Made by a program: the position numbers and the translations under genes
Assembly: GCA_000753455.2 (NCBI GenBank)
Contig: LM994670.1
Location: forward strand, 864,178-928,177
Direction of reading: 5' to 3'
Source of the DNA: Clostridium jeddahitimonense
GTDB lineage: Bacteria; Bacillota; Clostridia; Clostridiales; Clostridiaceae
Length of the DNA stretch: 64,000 bases
Notes under the pieces: generated by a model
What the model was told of the DNA's origin: nothing
The model's database searches: none
The model's input: the letters and a program-made list of their open reading frames with translations, nothing else
Shown: positions 1 to 10,011 of the stretch, in pieces
Layout of the letters: the number at the start of each line of letters is the position of its first letter
How positions within the stretch are numbered: the first letter of the stretch is position 1

Positions 1-41
1 ATTAATCCATCCATATCAAAGATAACTAATTTTGTATTCAT
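1..41 (-). CDS. HAD-superfamily hydrolase, N-terminal fragment (runs off the left edge)
   Basis: Reading the minus strand from an ATG at 41 gives MNTKLVIFDMDGL before the window ends. The FDMDG core is the HAD motif I with the nucleophile/acid aspartate pair (DxD), as in beta-phosphoglucomutase-like and phosphoglycolate-phosphatase-like enzymes. A GGGTGG ribosome binding site (about 54-59) lies in front of the ATG. Only 13 codons are visible, so the subfamily and substrate cannot be stated. It diverges from the T-box/aminotransferase unit on the plus strand. Confidence 0.7.
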   Translation of the reverse strand, partial: MNTKLVIFDMDGL

Positions 42-172
42 AATTTTTACGTCCACCCCTTCAACTGTAATATAGTACTATATTATATTATAAATTTTAA
101 AAGTTAAACAATATATTAATAATTTTCTGAATTTGAAAATCTATATTTTAGTAAAATCAAAAGTATTTTTTA

Positions 173-201
173 TTGACTAAATATTATTTATGATAGATAA
201 T
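173..201 (+). promoter_or_regulatory. Sigma-A-type promoter of the T-box/lrp/aminotransferase unit
   Basis: TTGACT (173-178) and GATAAT (196-201) are separated by 17 bp, a good match to a vegetative -35/-10 pair. Transcription would start near 208, just ahead of the T-box stem I. Confidence 0.6.
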
Positions 202-207
202 ATTTAT

Positions 208-517
208 AAGATTTACAGAAAATCCAAATTAGAATATAAGTAAAGATTATGATAAGGAATAGTATTTAAAGATATTATTTTTAGAGAGCTAAGGTTTGGT
301 GTAACTTAGTAATAATACTTTTAAGAAGCAGCCTTTGAATCGCATACTGAGAACTAAGATTAATCTTAAAATAGGTATAGCCGTATATCCTAACGTTAAA
401 AGGAATAGAACTTATTAAATCTAAGTTCTTACTGAGTGAGTAAAGAAATTTACTTATTAGGGTGGTACCGCGGAATTTTTAGCTTCGTCCCTTTTTATAG
501 GGATGGGGCTTTTTTTA
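208..517 (+). promoter_or_regulatory. T-box leader (tRNA-sensing antiterminator)
   Basis: The conserved T-box sequence AGGGTGGTACCGCGG is at 459-473. It is followed by a GC-rich hairpin with a T run (483-517), the intrinsic terminator that competes with the antiterminator. Upstream lie AGTA and a GGTG-type apical loop inside a CTAAG/CTTAG stem (about 290-312), as expected for stem I. The specifier loop falls near 345-358, around GAGAACTAAG. AAC, ACT and CTA are all readable there, so I do not assign the amino acid. The leader controls an Lrp-family regulator and an aminotransferase, which suggests starvation for an amino acid made or used by that enzyme. Confidence 0.9.
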
Positions 518-530
518 TTTACAATTGAAA

Positions 531-573
531 ATGCTGAATTAATGATTAATTTATAATTATGAATTCTTAATTG
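531..573. repeat. Possible relic of the 38079-type intergenic repeat
   Basis: The stretch ending in ATTATGAATTCTTAATTG resembles the reverse complement of the left part of the element at 38079-38234 (TTTAGAATTCTTAATTG). It lies between the T-box terminator and the lrp start. The match is short and AT-rich and was made by eye. Confidence 0.25.
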
Positions 574-595
574 ATAAAAGTTTGGAGGGTTATTT

Positions 596-1078
596 ATGGA
601 TGAAATTTTAGAAATTTTAGAGCAAAACAGTAGATATACTGATGAAGAGATTGCTGTAATGTCAGGTAGGACTGTTGAAGAAGTAAGAGAAGCAATAAGA
701 GATTATGAGGAAAAGAGTATAATTGCAGGATATACAACACTTATTAATTGGGAGAATACAGGTAAAGAAACTGTAACAGCATTAATTGAAGTTAAGATTA
801 CTCCACAAAGAGGAGTAGGATTTGATAAAGTTGCAGAAAGAATATATAAATTTCCACAAGTTAAGGCTTGTTATTTAATGTCTTCTGGTGGATTTGATTT
901 AACTGTAATAATAGAAGGAAAGACAATGAAAGAAGTTGCTATGTTTGTATCTGACAAGCTTGCAGTTCAAGAGTTTGTTAATGGAACAGCAACTCACTTT
1001 GTTTTAAAGAAGTATAAAGATCATGGAACTATATTTAAAGAAAAGAAAGTAGATACTAGGGAGGCTATATTTATATGA
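596..1078 (+). CDS. Lrp/AsnC family transcriptional regulator
   Basis: 160 aa, the usual Lrp/AsnC length. Residues 1-50 form the AsnC-type helix-turn-helix (start MDEILEILEQNSRYT, with the DEEIA..SG...EEV recognition pattern). Residues about 65-135 form the RAM/ligand-binding domain, containing YLMSSGGFDLTV. The start is supported by GGAGGG eight bases upstream. The stop overlaps the start of the aminotransferase gene (ATGA at 1075), so the two are translationally coupled. It probably senses an amino acid and tunes the neighbouring enzyme or a wider regulon. The unit is under T-box control, so tRNA charging sets its level as well. Confidence 0.9.
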   Translation: MDEILEILEQNSRYTDEEIAVMSGRTVEEVREAIRDYEEKSIIAGYTTLINWENTGKETVTALIEVKITPQRGVGFDKVAERIYKFPQVKACYLMSSGGFDLTVIIEGKTMKEVAMFVSDKLAVQEFVNGTATHFVLKKYKDHGTIFKEKKVDTREAIFI

Positions 1079-2241
1079 TGTTAGAAAATATGATAAGAGA
1101 TGATGTTAGAAACATGCCTCCATCTGGGATTAGAAAGTATTTTGATCTAATAAATGAGATGGATGATGTAATATCTTTAGGTGTTGGGGAACCAGACTTT
1201 GTTACTCCATGGAATGTTAGAGAAGCAGGGATATATTCATTAGAAATGGGAGAAACTCATTACTCAGCAAATGCTGGATTTATTGAATTAAGGGAAGAAA
1301 TATCTAAGTATTTAGATAGAAAGTATAATTTGAAATATAATCCTAAAGATGAAATATTAGTTACTGTTGGAGGAAGTGAGGGGATAGATCTTGCTTTAAG
1401 AGCTTTAGTGGGGCCAGGAGATGAAGTAATTATTCCAGAGCCAAGCTTTGTAGCTTATAAAGGATGTACTGCTTTTACTGGAGCAACAGCAAAAGTTATT
1501 AACTTAAGAGATGAAGATGACTTTAAACTTACTCCAAAGCAATTAGAAGATGCTATAACTGAAAAAACTAAAGTTGTTATAATTCCATTTCCTAATAATC
1601 CTACAGGAGCAATTATGACTAAAGAAGAGTTAGCAGGAATAGTTGAAGTTTTAAAAGATAAGAATATAATAATACTTTCTGATGAAATATATTCAGAATT
1701 ATCATATGACAAGCCACATGTATCTATTGCAAGTTTCCCAGAGGTTAAGGAAAAAACTATAGTTATAAATGGATTTTCTAAAGCCTATGCAATGACTGGA
1801 TGGAGATTAGGATATGCATGCGCTCATCCTATTATATTAGATGCGATGAAGAAGATACATCAATACGGAATAATGTGCTCACCAACAACTGCACAATTTG
1901 CAGCTATTGAAGCATTAAAGAATGGTGATGATGATGTGAGATATATGGCAAAGGAATATAACAGAAGAAGAAGAGTTATGGTTGATGGTTTTAGAAAGAT
2001 GGGCTTAGAGTGTTTTGAGCCAATGGGAGCTCTTTATTTATTCCCTTGTATTAAATCTACAGGAATGTCATCAGATGAGTTCTGTGAAAGATTGCTTATG
2101 GAAGAAAAGGTACTAGCCGTTCCAGGAAATGCTTTTGGCGACTGTGGAGAAGGCTTTATAAGATGTTGTTATGCATCATCTATGGAGAACATAGTCGAAG
2201 CATTAAAGAGAATTGAGAGGTTTATAAGTAAATTTAAATAA
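1075..2241 (+). CDS. PLP-dependent aminotransferase, class I/II (AspC/PatA-like)
   Basis: 388 aa fold-type I aminotransferase. Visible landmarks are GVGEPDF near the N-terminus, the FPNNPTGA motif, SDEIYSEL, and the Schiff-base lysine (K236) in GFSKAYAMTGWRLG. The C-terminal Arg that binds the substrate carboxylate lies in FIRCCYA. This subfamily covers aspartate, aromatic and N-acetyl-diaminopimelate-type aminotransferases, and the sequence alone does not fix the substrate. An ATGA overlap with the Lrp gene and the shared T-box leader mean it is expressed when one tRNA is uncharged. Two adjacent ATG codons could serve as start. Confidence 0.9.
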   Translation: MMLENMIRDDVRNMPPSGIRKYFDLINEMDDVISLGVGEPDFVTPWNVREAGIYSLEMGETHYSANAGFIELREEISKYLDRKYNLKYNPKDEILVTVGGSEGIDLALRALVGPGDEVIIPEPSFVAYKGCTAFTGATAKVINLRDEDDFKLTPKQLEDAITEKTKVVIIPFPNNPTGAIMTKEELAGIVEVLKDKNIIILSDEIYSELSYDKPHVSIASFPEVKEKTIVINGFSKAYAMTGWRLGYACAHPIILDAMKKIHQYGIMCSPTTAQFAAIEALKNGDDDVRYMAKEYNRRRRVMVDGFRKMGLECFEPMGALYLFPCIKSTGMSSDEFCERLLMEEKVLAVPGNAFGDCGEGFIRCCYASSMENIVEALKRIERFISKFK

Positions 2242-2262
2242 ATTAATTACTAAGGTGGTTAA

Positions 2263-4173
2263 ATGGGATTAATAGAACGACAGAAGAGTGTTGTAAAATA
2301 TTTGAGAGATATAAATGAATGGGTTAAAGGTAGTGAACTTGCTAAAATATTAGGTGTAACTGATAGAACAATAAGAAATGATATTATAGCTATAAATAAG
2401 CTTTATGAAAAAGATATTATTATATCAATTAAAGGAAAAGGTTATAGATATAATGATTTTGATAAGGAGAGCAATACAGATTATATTACTGATGTTGGAG
2501 TATTAACTACAATAGAAAGATGGGTTTATATTGTAAAGAAATTAATAGTTTTTAAAGATGGGATAAATCTGTTTGATTTATCAGAAGAATTATTTATATC
2601 TGAATCTACTTTACAAAATGATATTATAAAAATAAAAAGAGTTTTTTCAAGGATAGGAATAGATTATGTCACCATAGTAAAAAATGGCGATTTAATAAGT
2701 TTAAATTGTGAATTATCAGAAAGATATATACTTTTATATGAGTTTGCAAAATATAAGTTTGTAAATTTACAACTAAATGATATGCAAAAATATTTTAAAG
2801 ATATAGATTTAAAATATTTATATAATTCCATAGCTTGTATATTGAAAGATGGAAAGTATAATTCAAGATATTTATTACTTACTAAGGTTACTATATTTGT
2901 AGCTTTGGTTGTTGAGTGTAGGTATGAGATTAATTGTAGTTTTAAAGTTGAAGATATTGAAGAAAAAAATATAAATATTGCTAGGAATATATCAGAGCTT
3001 ATAGAGCAAGAATTTTTAATAAAAGTAAATGAAGAGTGTATGTTAAATATAGCATATTATTTAAATATACTTCGCACTATGCATGTTATTGAAGATTATA
3101 TACGAAATTATATGAGTGATGACGAGTATAATTTATATAGAAATAAAATTCTAAAAGTTTCTAAAAGGCTCAATATTAACTTAGACAAAGATAATGATTT
3201 GTTTAATGATATGGTACTGCATATTATTGTTGCAGTTAAAAGAATAAAGCTAGGAATTAAGATATATAACCCTCTTAGAGAAAATTTAAAAAATAAATAT
3301 CCGTTGTTATTTGGATTTGCTAATAAGCTAGTAGCAGATATATGTAGAAATGAATCTATTAAATTTGATTTTAATGAATTATCATATATTGTGGCATATT
3401 TATCAACTATAGTTTATGAAGAACTAGAAAATTTAAAAAATATTAGAGATATAAATGTATTGTTAATTGTTTCAGATGGAAGGTCTAATTTGAATTATAT
3501 CTATAATGAAATAAAGAAGAACCTAGGATACGATGGTGTTAAATTTAAAAAAATCTGCTATTTAACGGAAATAGAAAAGAAAGATATAGAAAGTAAATTT
3601 GATATTATAATTACTACATCGAAAGAAGATGTTAAATTCACTATAGATGATTATATGGAAATAAGGAAGACTTTCGATATAGTTGAAAGAAATAGAGTAA
3701 TAGCTGAAATAAATAAGATAAGATCAAGATTAATTGAAGAAAAGATTAAAAGCTTATTTGACTACTATTTTAGCGATGAAATATTTTATAGTATTGAACA
3801 TGTAACTTCTCAAGAGAAAATAATTAAAGAGATATCAAATATATTTAAAGTTGATACTTCTAAAAGAAAACCTATGATAATATCGTTAAAAAATGGAATA
3901 GGGTTGTTTTATAAGTTGGATGATAATGTAGAAAGTGATAAAATGGCTGTAATTAAGCTTGAAAACTCTATAACATGGGTTGATGATAAGGTAAAAACTA
4001 TAGTTGCTATTCTTGATAAGTCACATAATATAAATGAAATAAATGTAATTATTACATATATATTAGAATTAGCAGAAAAAGCTGATTTCAATGAGAATCT
4101 TAGAAACTGTGAAAATATGTGTGATTTAAAAAGATTATTAATTGAACTATATTTAAAAGATGTTCTGAATTAA
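2263..4173 (+). CDS. PRD-containing, BglG/LicR-type transcriptional regulator
   Basis: 636 aa. An HTH_11 domain at residues 1-60 (GSELAKILGVTDRTIRNDI) and a second Mga/HTH at about 85-140 (SEELFISESTLQNDI) make it a DNA-binding activator rather than an RNA antiterminator. Two PRDs span about 170-400; PRD2 keeps the first regulatory His (VLHIIVAVKR), but the usual second His is Tyr (IVAYLS). The following EIIB-like domain (about 408-500, VLLIVSDGRSN) lacks the phospho-Cys. The C-terminal EIIA-like part (about 510-636) has no recognisable active His. It should activate the adjoining EIIC/MupG/GH1 genes, with PTS phosphorylation acting mainly through the PRDs. Confidence 0.85.
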   Translation: MGLIERQKSVVKYLRDINEWVKGSELAKILGVTDRTIRNDIIAINKLYEKDIIISIKGKGYRYNDFDKESNTDYITDVGVLTTIERWVYIVKKLIVFKDGINLFDLSEELFISESTLQNDIIKIKRVFSRIGIDYVTIVKNGDLISLNCELSERYILLYEFAKYKFVNLQLNDMQKYFKDIDLKYLYNSIACILKDGKYNSRYLLLTKVTIFVALVVECRYEINCSFKVEDIEEKNINIARNISELIEQEFLIKVNEECMLNIAYYLNILRTMHVIEDYIRNYMSDDEYNLYRNKILKVSKRLNINLDKDNDLFNDMVLHIIVAVKRIKLGIKIYNPLRENLKNKYPLLFGFANKLVADICRNESIKFDFNELSYIVAYLSTIVYEELENLKNIRDINVLLIVSDGRSNLNYIYNEIKKNLGYDGVKFKKICYLTEIEKKDIESKFDIIITTSKEDVKFTIDDYMEIRKTFDIVERNRVIAEINKIRSRLIEEKIKSLFDYYFSDEIFYSIEHVTSQEKIIKEISNIFKVDTSKRKPMIISLKNGIGLFYKLDDNVESDKMAVIKLENSITWVDDKVKTIVAILDKSHNINEINVIITYILELAEKADFNENLRNCENMCDLKRLLIELYLKDVLN

Positions 4174-4193
4174 ATCAGAGCATCTTTTTATTT
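4155..4193 (+). terminator. Rho-independent terminator overlapping the regulator stop
   Basis: Arms AAAAGATG...TCTGA and TCAGA...CATCTTTT, followed by TTTATTT. It separates the PRD regulator from the EIIC gene. Confidence 0.75.
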
Positions 4194-4314
4194 CTATAAT
4201 TTGACATATATATAAATTTTCCTAAGTGATATAGGAAAAATAAAGTTACAATTTATAATTGTAAAGGTTTAGAATTAAGACATGCTCAGAAATTAATTAC
4301 AGGGAGGAATAATA

Positions 4315-5649
4315 ATGAATAAATTTGTAGATTTTATGGATAGGAAGGTTATGCCAACCGCAAACAAGATAGGTCAAAATATTTATATTAGAGCAATATC
4401 GGCAGGTATGATAAGTTTAGTAGGTATAATCATAGTAGCATCATTAGCTTCATTAGTACAAAACTTACAAATAGAAGCATATCAAAACTTTATTAATAAT
4501 ACTCAAGCAGGACAGGTTATATGGAATATTTGTCAAAATATTTGGTGGGGATGTCTTGCTATGTATGGGTTGCTTGTATGTGGAACAATTGGCCAAGCGT
4601 TATGGGGGTTATTTGGTCATAGAGGATTAGAAGGTATTGGAGTATCTTTAGCATCATACATAATTCTTATTCCATGGATGGCAAATGTACCAGCTGGAGA
4701 AAATACTATACCAGCATTTGGATTTATTAAGTATACAAACTTTAGTGCAGATTCTTTATTCTCATGTATTATAGTAGCAATTGTATCAGTATCAATTTTA
4801 CATGGATTTAGTAAATTAAAGGCGTTAAAAATCAAAATGCCAGATGTTGTACCACCAGCAGTAAGTGACTCTTTCTCAAAATTATTCCCTGTTATTTTAA
4901 CAGTTATAATTTTTTCTTCAGTAGCTTATATAATAAGCAATATGTTTGGGGGACAATCATTTAATGAGTTAATAAATAAGTTTATATCTGCTCCATTACA
5001 AGGATTAACAGGAAATTTAGCAACAGCTGTATTAGTACCATTTATTATAGCATTCCTTTGGTTCTTCGGAATACATGGAAATAATATAGTTGGACCTATT
5101 ATAGGCGCTGTATTAGTTCAACCAGGTATGCAAAATATAGAATTATATGCTCAAGGAGTAACAGATTGGTCACAATATAATGTATTAACTAATCAGTTCT
5201 TATATTCATTTGTTTATATGGGTGGATCAGCTTGTACGATAGCACTTTTAATTGCAATGTTTATAACTAATAGAAGAAGACATAAGGTATTATTATCTTT
5301 AGCTGGACCTACTGGAATATTTAATATAAATGAACCTTTAATATTTGGATTCCCAATAGTATTAAATCCAATGTTATTTATACCATTTGTATTTGGACCA
5401 GCAATAATAAGTTGTATTTCATATTTGGCAATAGATTTTGGATTAGTTCACCCAGTTGTAGCAAATGTACCATGGACAACTCCACCTATAATAAATGGAT
5501 TCTTAGCAACAGGAATGCATTGGACAGGTGCAGCATTATCAATAGTAAATATTATAATAGTTGTCTTAATGTATATTCCATTCCTTAAGTTAATAGAAAG
5601 ACAAGAAGAAAAGGAATTGTTAGCAACTCAAAAAGCAGGAGTAAATTAA
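4315..5649 (+). CDS. PTS EIIC permease, lactose/cellobiose (Lac) family
   Basis: 444 aa integral membrane protein with about 10 hydrophobic segments. It carries the EIIC-Lac signatures: MPDVVPPAVSDSF after TM4-5, WFFGIHGNN, and the substrate-site loop FNINEPLIFGFPIVLNP. It moves and phosphorylates a beta-linked disaccharide together with EIIA and EIIB, neither of which is encoded nearby. The start has AGGGAGG seven bases upstream. A hairpin at 5678-5706 separates it from the MupG-like gene. The neighbours suggest a beta-glucoside, a chitobiose-like sugar or MurNAc-GlcNAc as substrate; the sequence does not decide. Confidence 0.9.
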   Translation: MNKFVDFMDRKVMPTANKIGQNIYIRAISAGMISLVGIIIVASLASLVQNLQIEAYQNFINNTQAGQVIWNICQNIWWGCLAMYGLLVCGTIGQALWGLFGHRGLEGIGVSLASYIILIPWMANVPAGENTIPAFGFIKYTNFSADSLFSCIIVAIVSVSILHGFSKLKALKIKMPDVVPPAVSDSFSKLFPVILTVIIFSSVAYIISNMFGGQSFNELINKFISAPLQGLTGNLATAVLVPFIIAFLWFFGIHGNNIVGPIIGAVLVQPGMQNIELYAQGVTDWSQYNVLTNQFLYSFVYMGGSACTIALLIAMFITNRRRHKVLLSLAGPTGIFNINEPLIFGFPIVLNPMLFIPFVFGPAIISCISYLAIDFGLVHPVVANVPWTTPPIINGFLATGMHWTGAALSIVNIIIVVLMYIPFLKLIERQEEKELLATQKAGVN

Positions 5650-5677
5650 GTTTTAAAATAAATATATAGTACAAAAA

Positions 5678-5706
5678 TTAAGAAGTGGGAATTTCCTACT
5701 TCTTAA
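5678..5706 (+). terminator. Intercistronic hairpin (weak terminator or processing site)
   Basis: TTAAGAAGT/ACTTCTTAA arms with a further GGAA/TTCC pairing, between the EIIC and MupG-like genes. No long T run follows, so partial read-through or mRNA stabilisation is likelier than full termination. Confidence 0.5.
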
Positions 5707-5727
5707 TAACTTTAAGGAGGAAAATAA

Positions 5728-6819
5728 ATGTTAGGAATTAGTATTTATCCATTAGTTAGTTCAGTAGAAGACAATATGAAATATATAGAAAAAGCAGTAG
5801 AGCTGGGATATAAGAGATTATTTACTTCAATGTTAGAATTAGATGATAATAAGGAAAAGGCTTTGGAGCAAGTAAATAATTATAAGTTATTACTTAATAG
5901 AGCAAAAGAACTTGGAATGAAAGTTTTTATAGATGTAAATCCAGAAGTTTTAAAGAAAATAGAAGTTAATCCTATGAATTATGACTTCTTTGTAGAGTTA
6001 GGTGCTACCGGTTTAAGACTAGATTCTGTATTTAATGGATTTTATGAGAGTTTCATGACATTTAATAAGCAAGGATTAGAGATTGAAGTTAATGGATCTT
6101 TTGATACAGGATATATAAATAGCATAGTTGATTTAAAATGTAGAAAAGATAAATTAGTTACTTGTCATAATTTTTATCCAGAGGAATTTACAGGATTATC
6201 TAAGGAGTGCTTTATATCAAATCATGAAAGACATAAAGAATTAGGTTTAAATACTGCAGCTTTTGTAACTTCAATTGAAGGTGGAAAACTAGGGCCATGG
6301 CCAATAAATGATGGGTTATGCACAATAGAATCACATAGATACTTACCGATAGAAGTACAAGCACAAGAACTTTATGCTTTAGGTGTAGATGATGTAATAA
6401 TAGGAAATGCCTTTGCTAGTGATGAAGAGTTAGAGAGACTAGCAAACCTTGATAGAGATGTAATTACATTAAGAGTTAATTTTAATGAGGAATTAGATGA
6501 AATAGAAAAGAGTTTTATAGGGAAAATACTTCAAAATAGATGGGATTATAGTGATTACGTTATAAGAAACTTTAATAGTAGAAAAGAATTGAAAGATAAA
6601 GATATAGAAAGTAAAACTAGTGAAAAGTTTAAAGTTAATAACGGAGCCATTTTACTTAATAATGATAATTATAAATTATATAAAGGTGAATTACTAATAG
6701 CTTTAAAAGAGTTAGAAGTAGACAACAGAAGAAATTATATTGGAACAGTAGCTGATGAGTATAAAGTTTTATTACAATATATAGTTGGTGGAAATAGATT
6801 TAAGTTAGAAATTAATTAA
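5728..6819 (+). CDS. MupG family (DUF871) TIM-barrel protein, putative 6-phospho-N-acetylmuramidase
   Basis: 363 aa. It has the DUF871 layout: an N-terminal TIM barrel (residues 1 to about 235; GISIYPLVSS, DVNPEVLKK, CHNFYPEEFTGLS, IEGGKLGPWP) and a small C-terminal beta-rich domain (about 250-360). In this family, S. aureus MupG hydrolyses MurNAc-6-phosphate-GlcNAc in the cytoplasm during cell-wall recycling. Here it lies between a PTS EIIC and a GH1 phospho-glycosidase, which fits cleavage of a phosphorylated disaccharide imported by that EIIC. No MurQ etherase is in view, so a muropeptide role is inference. GGAGG precedes the ATG. Confidence 0.85.
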   Translation: MLGISIYPLVSSVEDNMKYIEKAVELGYKRLFTSMLELDDNKEKALEQVNNYKLLLNRAKELGMKVFIDVNPEVLKKIEVNPMNYDFFVELGATGLRLDSVFNGFYESFMTFNKQGLEIEVNGSFDTGYINSIVDLKCRKDKLVTCHNFYPEEFTGLSKECFISNHERHKELGLNTAAFVTSIEGGKLGPWPINDGLCTIESHRYLPIEVQAQELYALGVDDVIIGNAFASDEELERLANLDRDVITLRVNFNEELDEIEKSFIGKILQNRWDYSDYVIRNFNSRKELKDKDIESKTSEKFKVNNGAILLNNDNYKLYKGELLIALKELEVDNRRNYIGTVADEYKVLLQYIVGGNRFKLEIN

Positions 6820-6822
6820 TAA

Positions 6823-8248
<1,426 letters not shown>

Positions 8249-8250
<2 letters not shown>

Positions 8251-8290
8251 GTTAAAAGAGCATGCCTTTAAGGTATGCTCTTTTTAACTT
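8249..8290 (+). terminator. Strong bidirectional-looking terminator
   Basis: Near-perfect arms from AAGTTAAAAGAGCATGCC to its complement with a 4-nt loop, then TTTTTAACTT. It ends the EIIC-MupG-GH1 transcript. Confidence 0.85.
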
Positions 8291-8569
8291 ATAAGATATC
8301 TCTAAAAAAGACAAAAGATTCCGAAACAATTTGTTTCTTTTAGGAACAAATTACTATCAAAGAAAACGGTTACAAAGACATGGGTAAATGTTTACAGAGG
8401 GTATTGTAGATGTTAAACTTTGATACATAAGAAACATTTACTTAACAATTTGCGCAAAAGTAAAGTGAATTATATAGTGGGAATTTTTTTATATTTTATT
8501 AGTACTTAAGATTAGAATACTTATACGGTTATTTATTAATAAAATGAAATTATTTAAGGGGTGGAATTT
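8291..8569 (+). promoter_or_regulatory. Control region with cre-like site and several palindromes
   Basis: A gene-free stretch ahead of the second EIIC. A CcpA-type cre candidate, AGAAAACGGTTACA, is at 8361-8374 and matches TGWAANCGNTNWCA at 13 of 14 positions. GTAAATGTTTAC (8384-8395) and an inverted copy of most of it, AAACATTTAC (8432-8441), could be paired operators. GAAACAATTTGTTTC near 8323-8337 and TTTGCGCAAA near 8449-8458 are further palindromes. Candidate binders are CcpA and the RpiR or PRD regulator of this cluster. I could not place the promoter with confidence. Confidence 0.5.
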
Positions 8570-9913
8570 ATGTCGTTTATGTCAAAATTTGAATCTACAA
8601 TTGAAAAAACATTAGTACCAGTAGCGAGTAAGTTAAATAGCCAAAGGCATGTCTGTGCAGTTAGAGATGCATTCATTTTAACATTTCCAGTAACAATGGC
8701 AGGTTCTTTAATGTTACTAATAAACTTTGTTATCTTATCACCAAAAGGATTCATTAATCAAATATTAAGACTGAGTAAAATTTTTCCGAATATAGAACAG
8801 TATCAAGCTATTTTTACGCCAGTTATTAAAGGATCTACAGATATATTAGCAATATTAGTAGTTTTCTTAGTAGCAAGAAACCTTGCAAAGGCTATGGGTG
8901 GAGATGATTTATTAACAGGAATAACAGCACTTTCAATATTCTTTATAATTTATCCAGCAAATATTTCTGTTGAAAACCAAAGTTATATGGCAACAAGATT
9001 TTTTGGTGCACAAGGATTATTTGTAGCTTTAATAGTTGGGTTATTGGTTGCAGAAATTTTAACTAGACTTTCAAAAAATAAAAAGTTAGAGATAAAAATG
9101 CCAGAACAAGTTCCACCAGCAGTAGCTAGAACATTCAAAATATTAATACCGGTAATAATGACTACTGTAATATTTGCTATAAGTAACTTTATACTTTTAA
9201 AATTTACAGAAGGAGGACTTCATACATTAGTATATAACATATTACAAGCACCGATGACTGCTTTAGGTTCAAATGCATTCTCAATAATATTAATTTCAAT
9301 AGTGTGTAATTTACTATGGGTTATGGGGATTCATGGGACAAATACAATGTCAGCAGTAATATCAGCTATGACAGTGGAGCCAAGAGCTGCGAATCTTACT
9401 TATGTTACTGAAATGGGAACTGCATGGGGAGCTCCATATCCTATAACTTATGATACCTATTATATATTCGGTACACTTGGTGGATCAGGATCTACTTTAG
9501 GATTAATAATTGCTATATTATTAGTATCTAAGCTTATGGATCAAAGAGAAATAGCAAAGCTTTCATTAGGGTGTGGAATTTTCAACATTAATGAGCCTGT
9601 AATTTTTGGATTGCCAATAGTATTAAATCCAATAATGTTAGTACCATTTGTATTTGCGCCAGTAGTAACAAGTATAATTACATTCTCGGCAGTTAATTTT
9701 AAACTTATGCCACCACCTGTATATTCAGTTCCGTGGACAACACCAGCACCAATATATCAATTCCTAGCAACAGGAGGACATTGGACCGGAGCAGTAGTAG
9801 GTATAATTTGTCTGGTAGCAACGGTTTTAGTTTATGCACCATTTGTAGTAGCTTCAAATAAGCTAGCTGCTAAAGATACAGACAGAAGTGGTGAGAATAT
9901 AGTAAATATATAG
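8570..9913 (+). CDS. PTS EIIC permease, lactose/cellobiose (Lac) family, second copy
   Basis: 447 aa when begun at the ATG at 8570, which is better placed behind AAGGGG than the GTG at 8561. Its EIIC-Lac marks are MPEQVPPAVARTF, WVMGIHGTN and FNINEPVIFGLPIVLNP. It is only moderately similar to the first EIIC (4315), so it probably carries a different disaccharide. No EIIA or EIIB gene is near. A 30-nt hairpin separates it from the GH4 gene, which is the likely hydrolase for its product. A cre-like site upstream suggests glucose repression. Confidence 0.9.
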   Translation: MSFMSKFESTIEKTLVPVASKLNSQRHVCAVRDAFILTFPVTMAGSLMLLINFVILSPKGFINQILRLSKIFPNIEQYQAIFTPVIKGSTDILAILVVFLVARNLAKAMGGDDLLTGITALSIFFIIYPANISVENQSYMATRFFGAQGLFVALIVGLLVAEILTRLSKNKKLEIKMPEQVPPAVARTFKILIPVIMTTVIFAISNFILLKFTEGGLHTLVYNILQAPMTALGSNAFSIILISIVCNLLWVMGIHGTNTMSAVISAMTVEPRAANLTYVTEMGTAWGAPYPITYDTYYIFGTLGGSGSTLGLIIAILLVSKLMDQREIAKLSLGCGIFNINEPVIFGLPIVLNPIMLVPFVFAPVVTSIITFSAVNFKLMPPPVYSVPWTTPAPIYQFLATGGHWTGAVVGIICLVATVLVYAPFVVASNKLAAKDTDRSGENIVNI

Positions 9914-9941
9914 CAAAAAGAATATTTAAAAATTAAGAACT

Positions 9942-9975
9942 AATTGGTTGCTGATTTTAATCGGTAACCAATTTT
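9942..9975 (+). terminator. Intercistronic stem-loop (attenuator candidate)
   Basis: AATTGGTT/AACCAATT arms extended by CTGAT/ATCGG, then TTTTAAAAT. It sits between EIIC and the GH4 gene and probably lets part of the transcription through. Confidence 0.5.
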
Positions 9976-10011
9976 AAAATAATAAAAGATATAGAATGGA
10001 GGATTAAGAAA

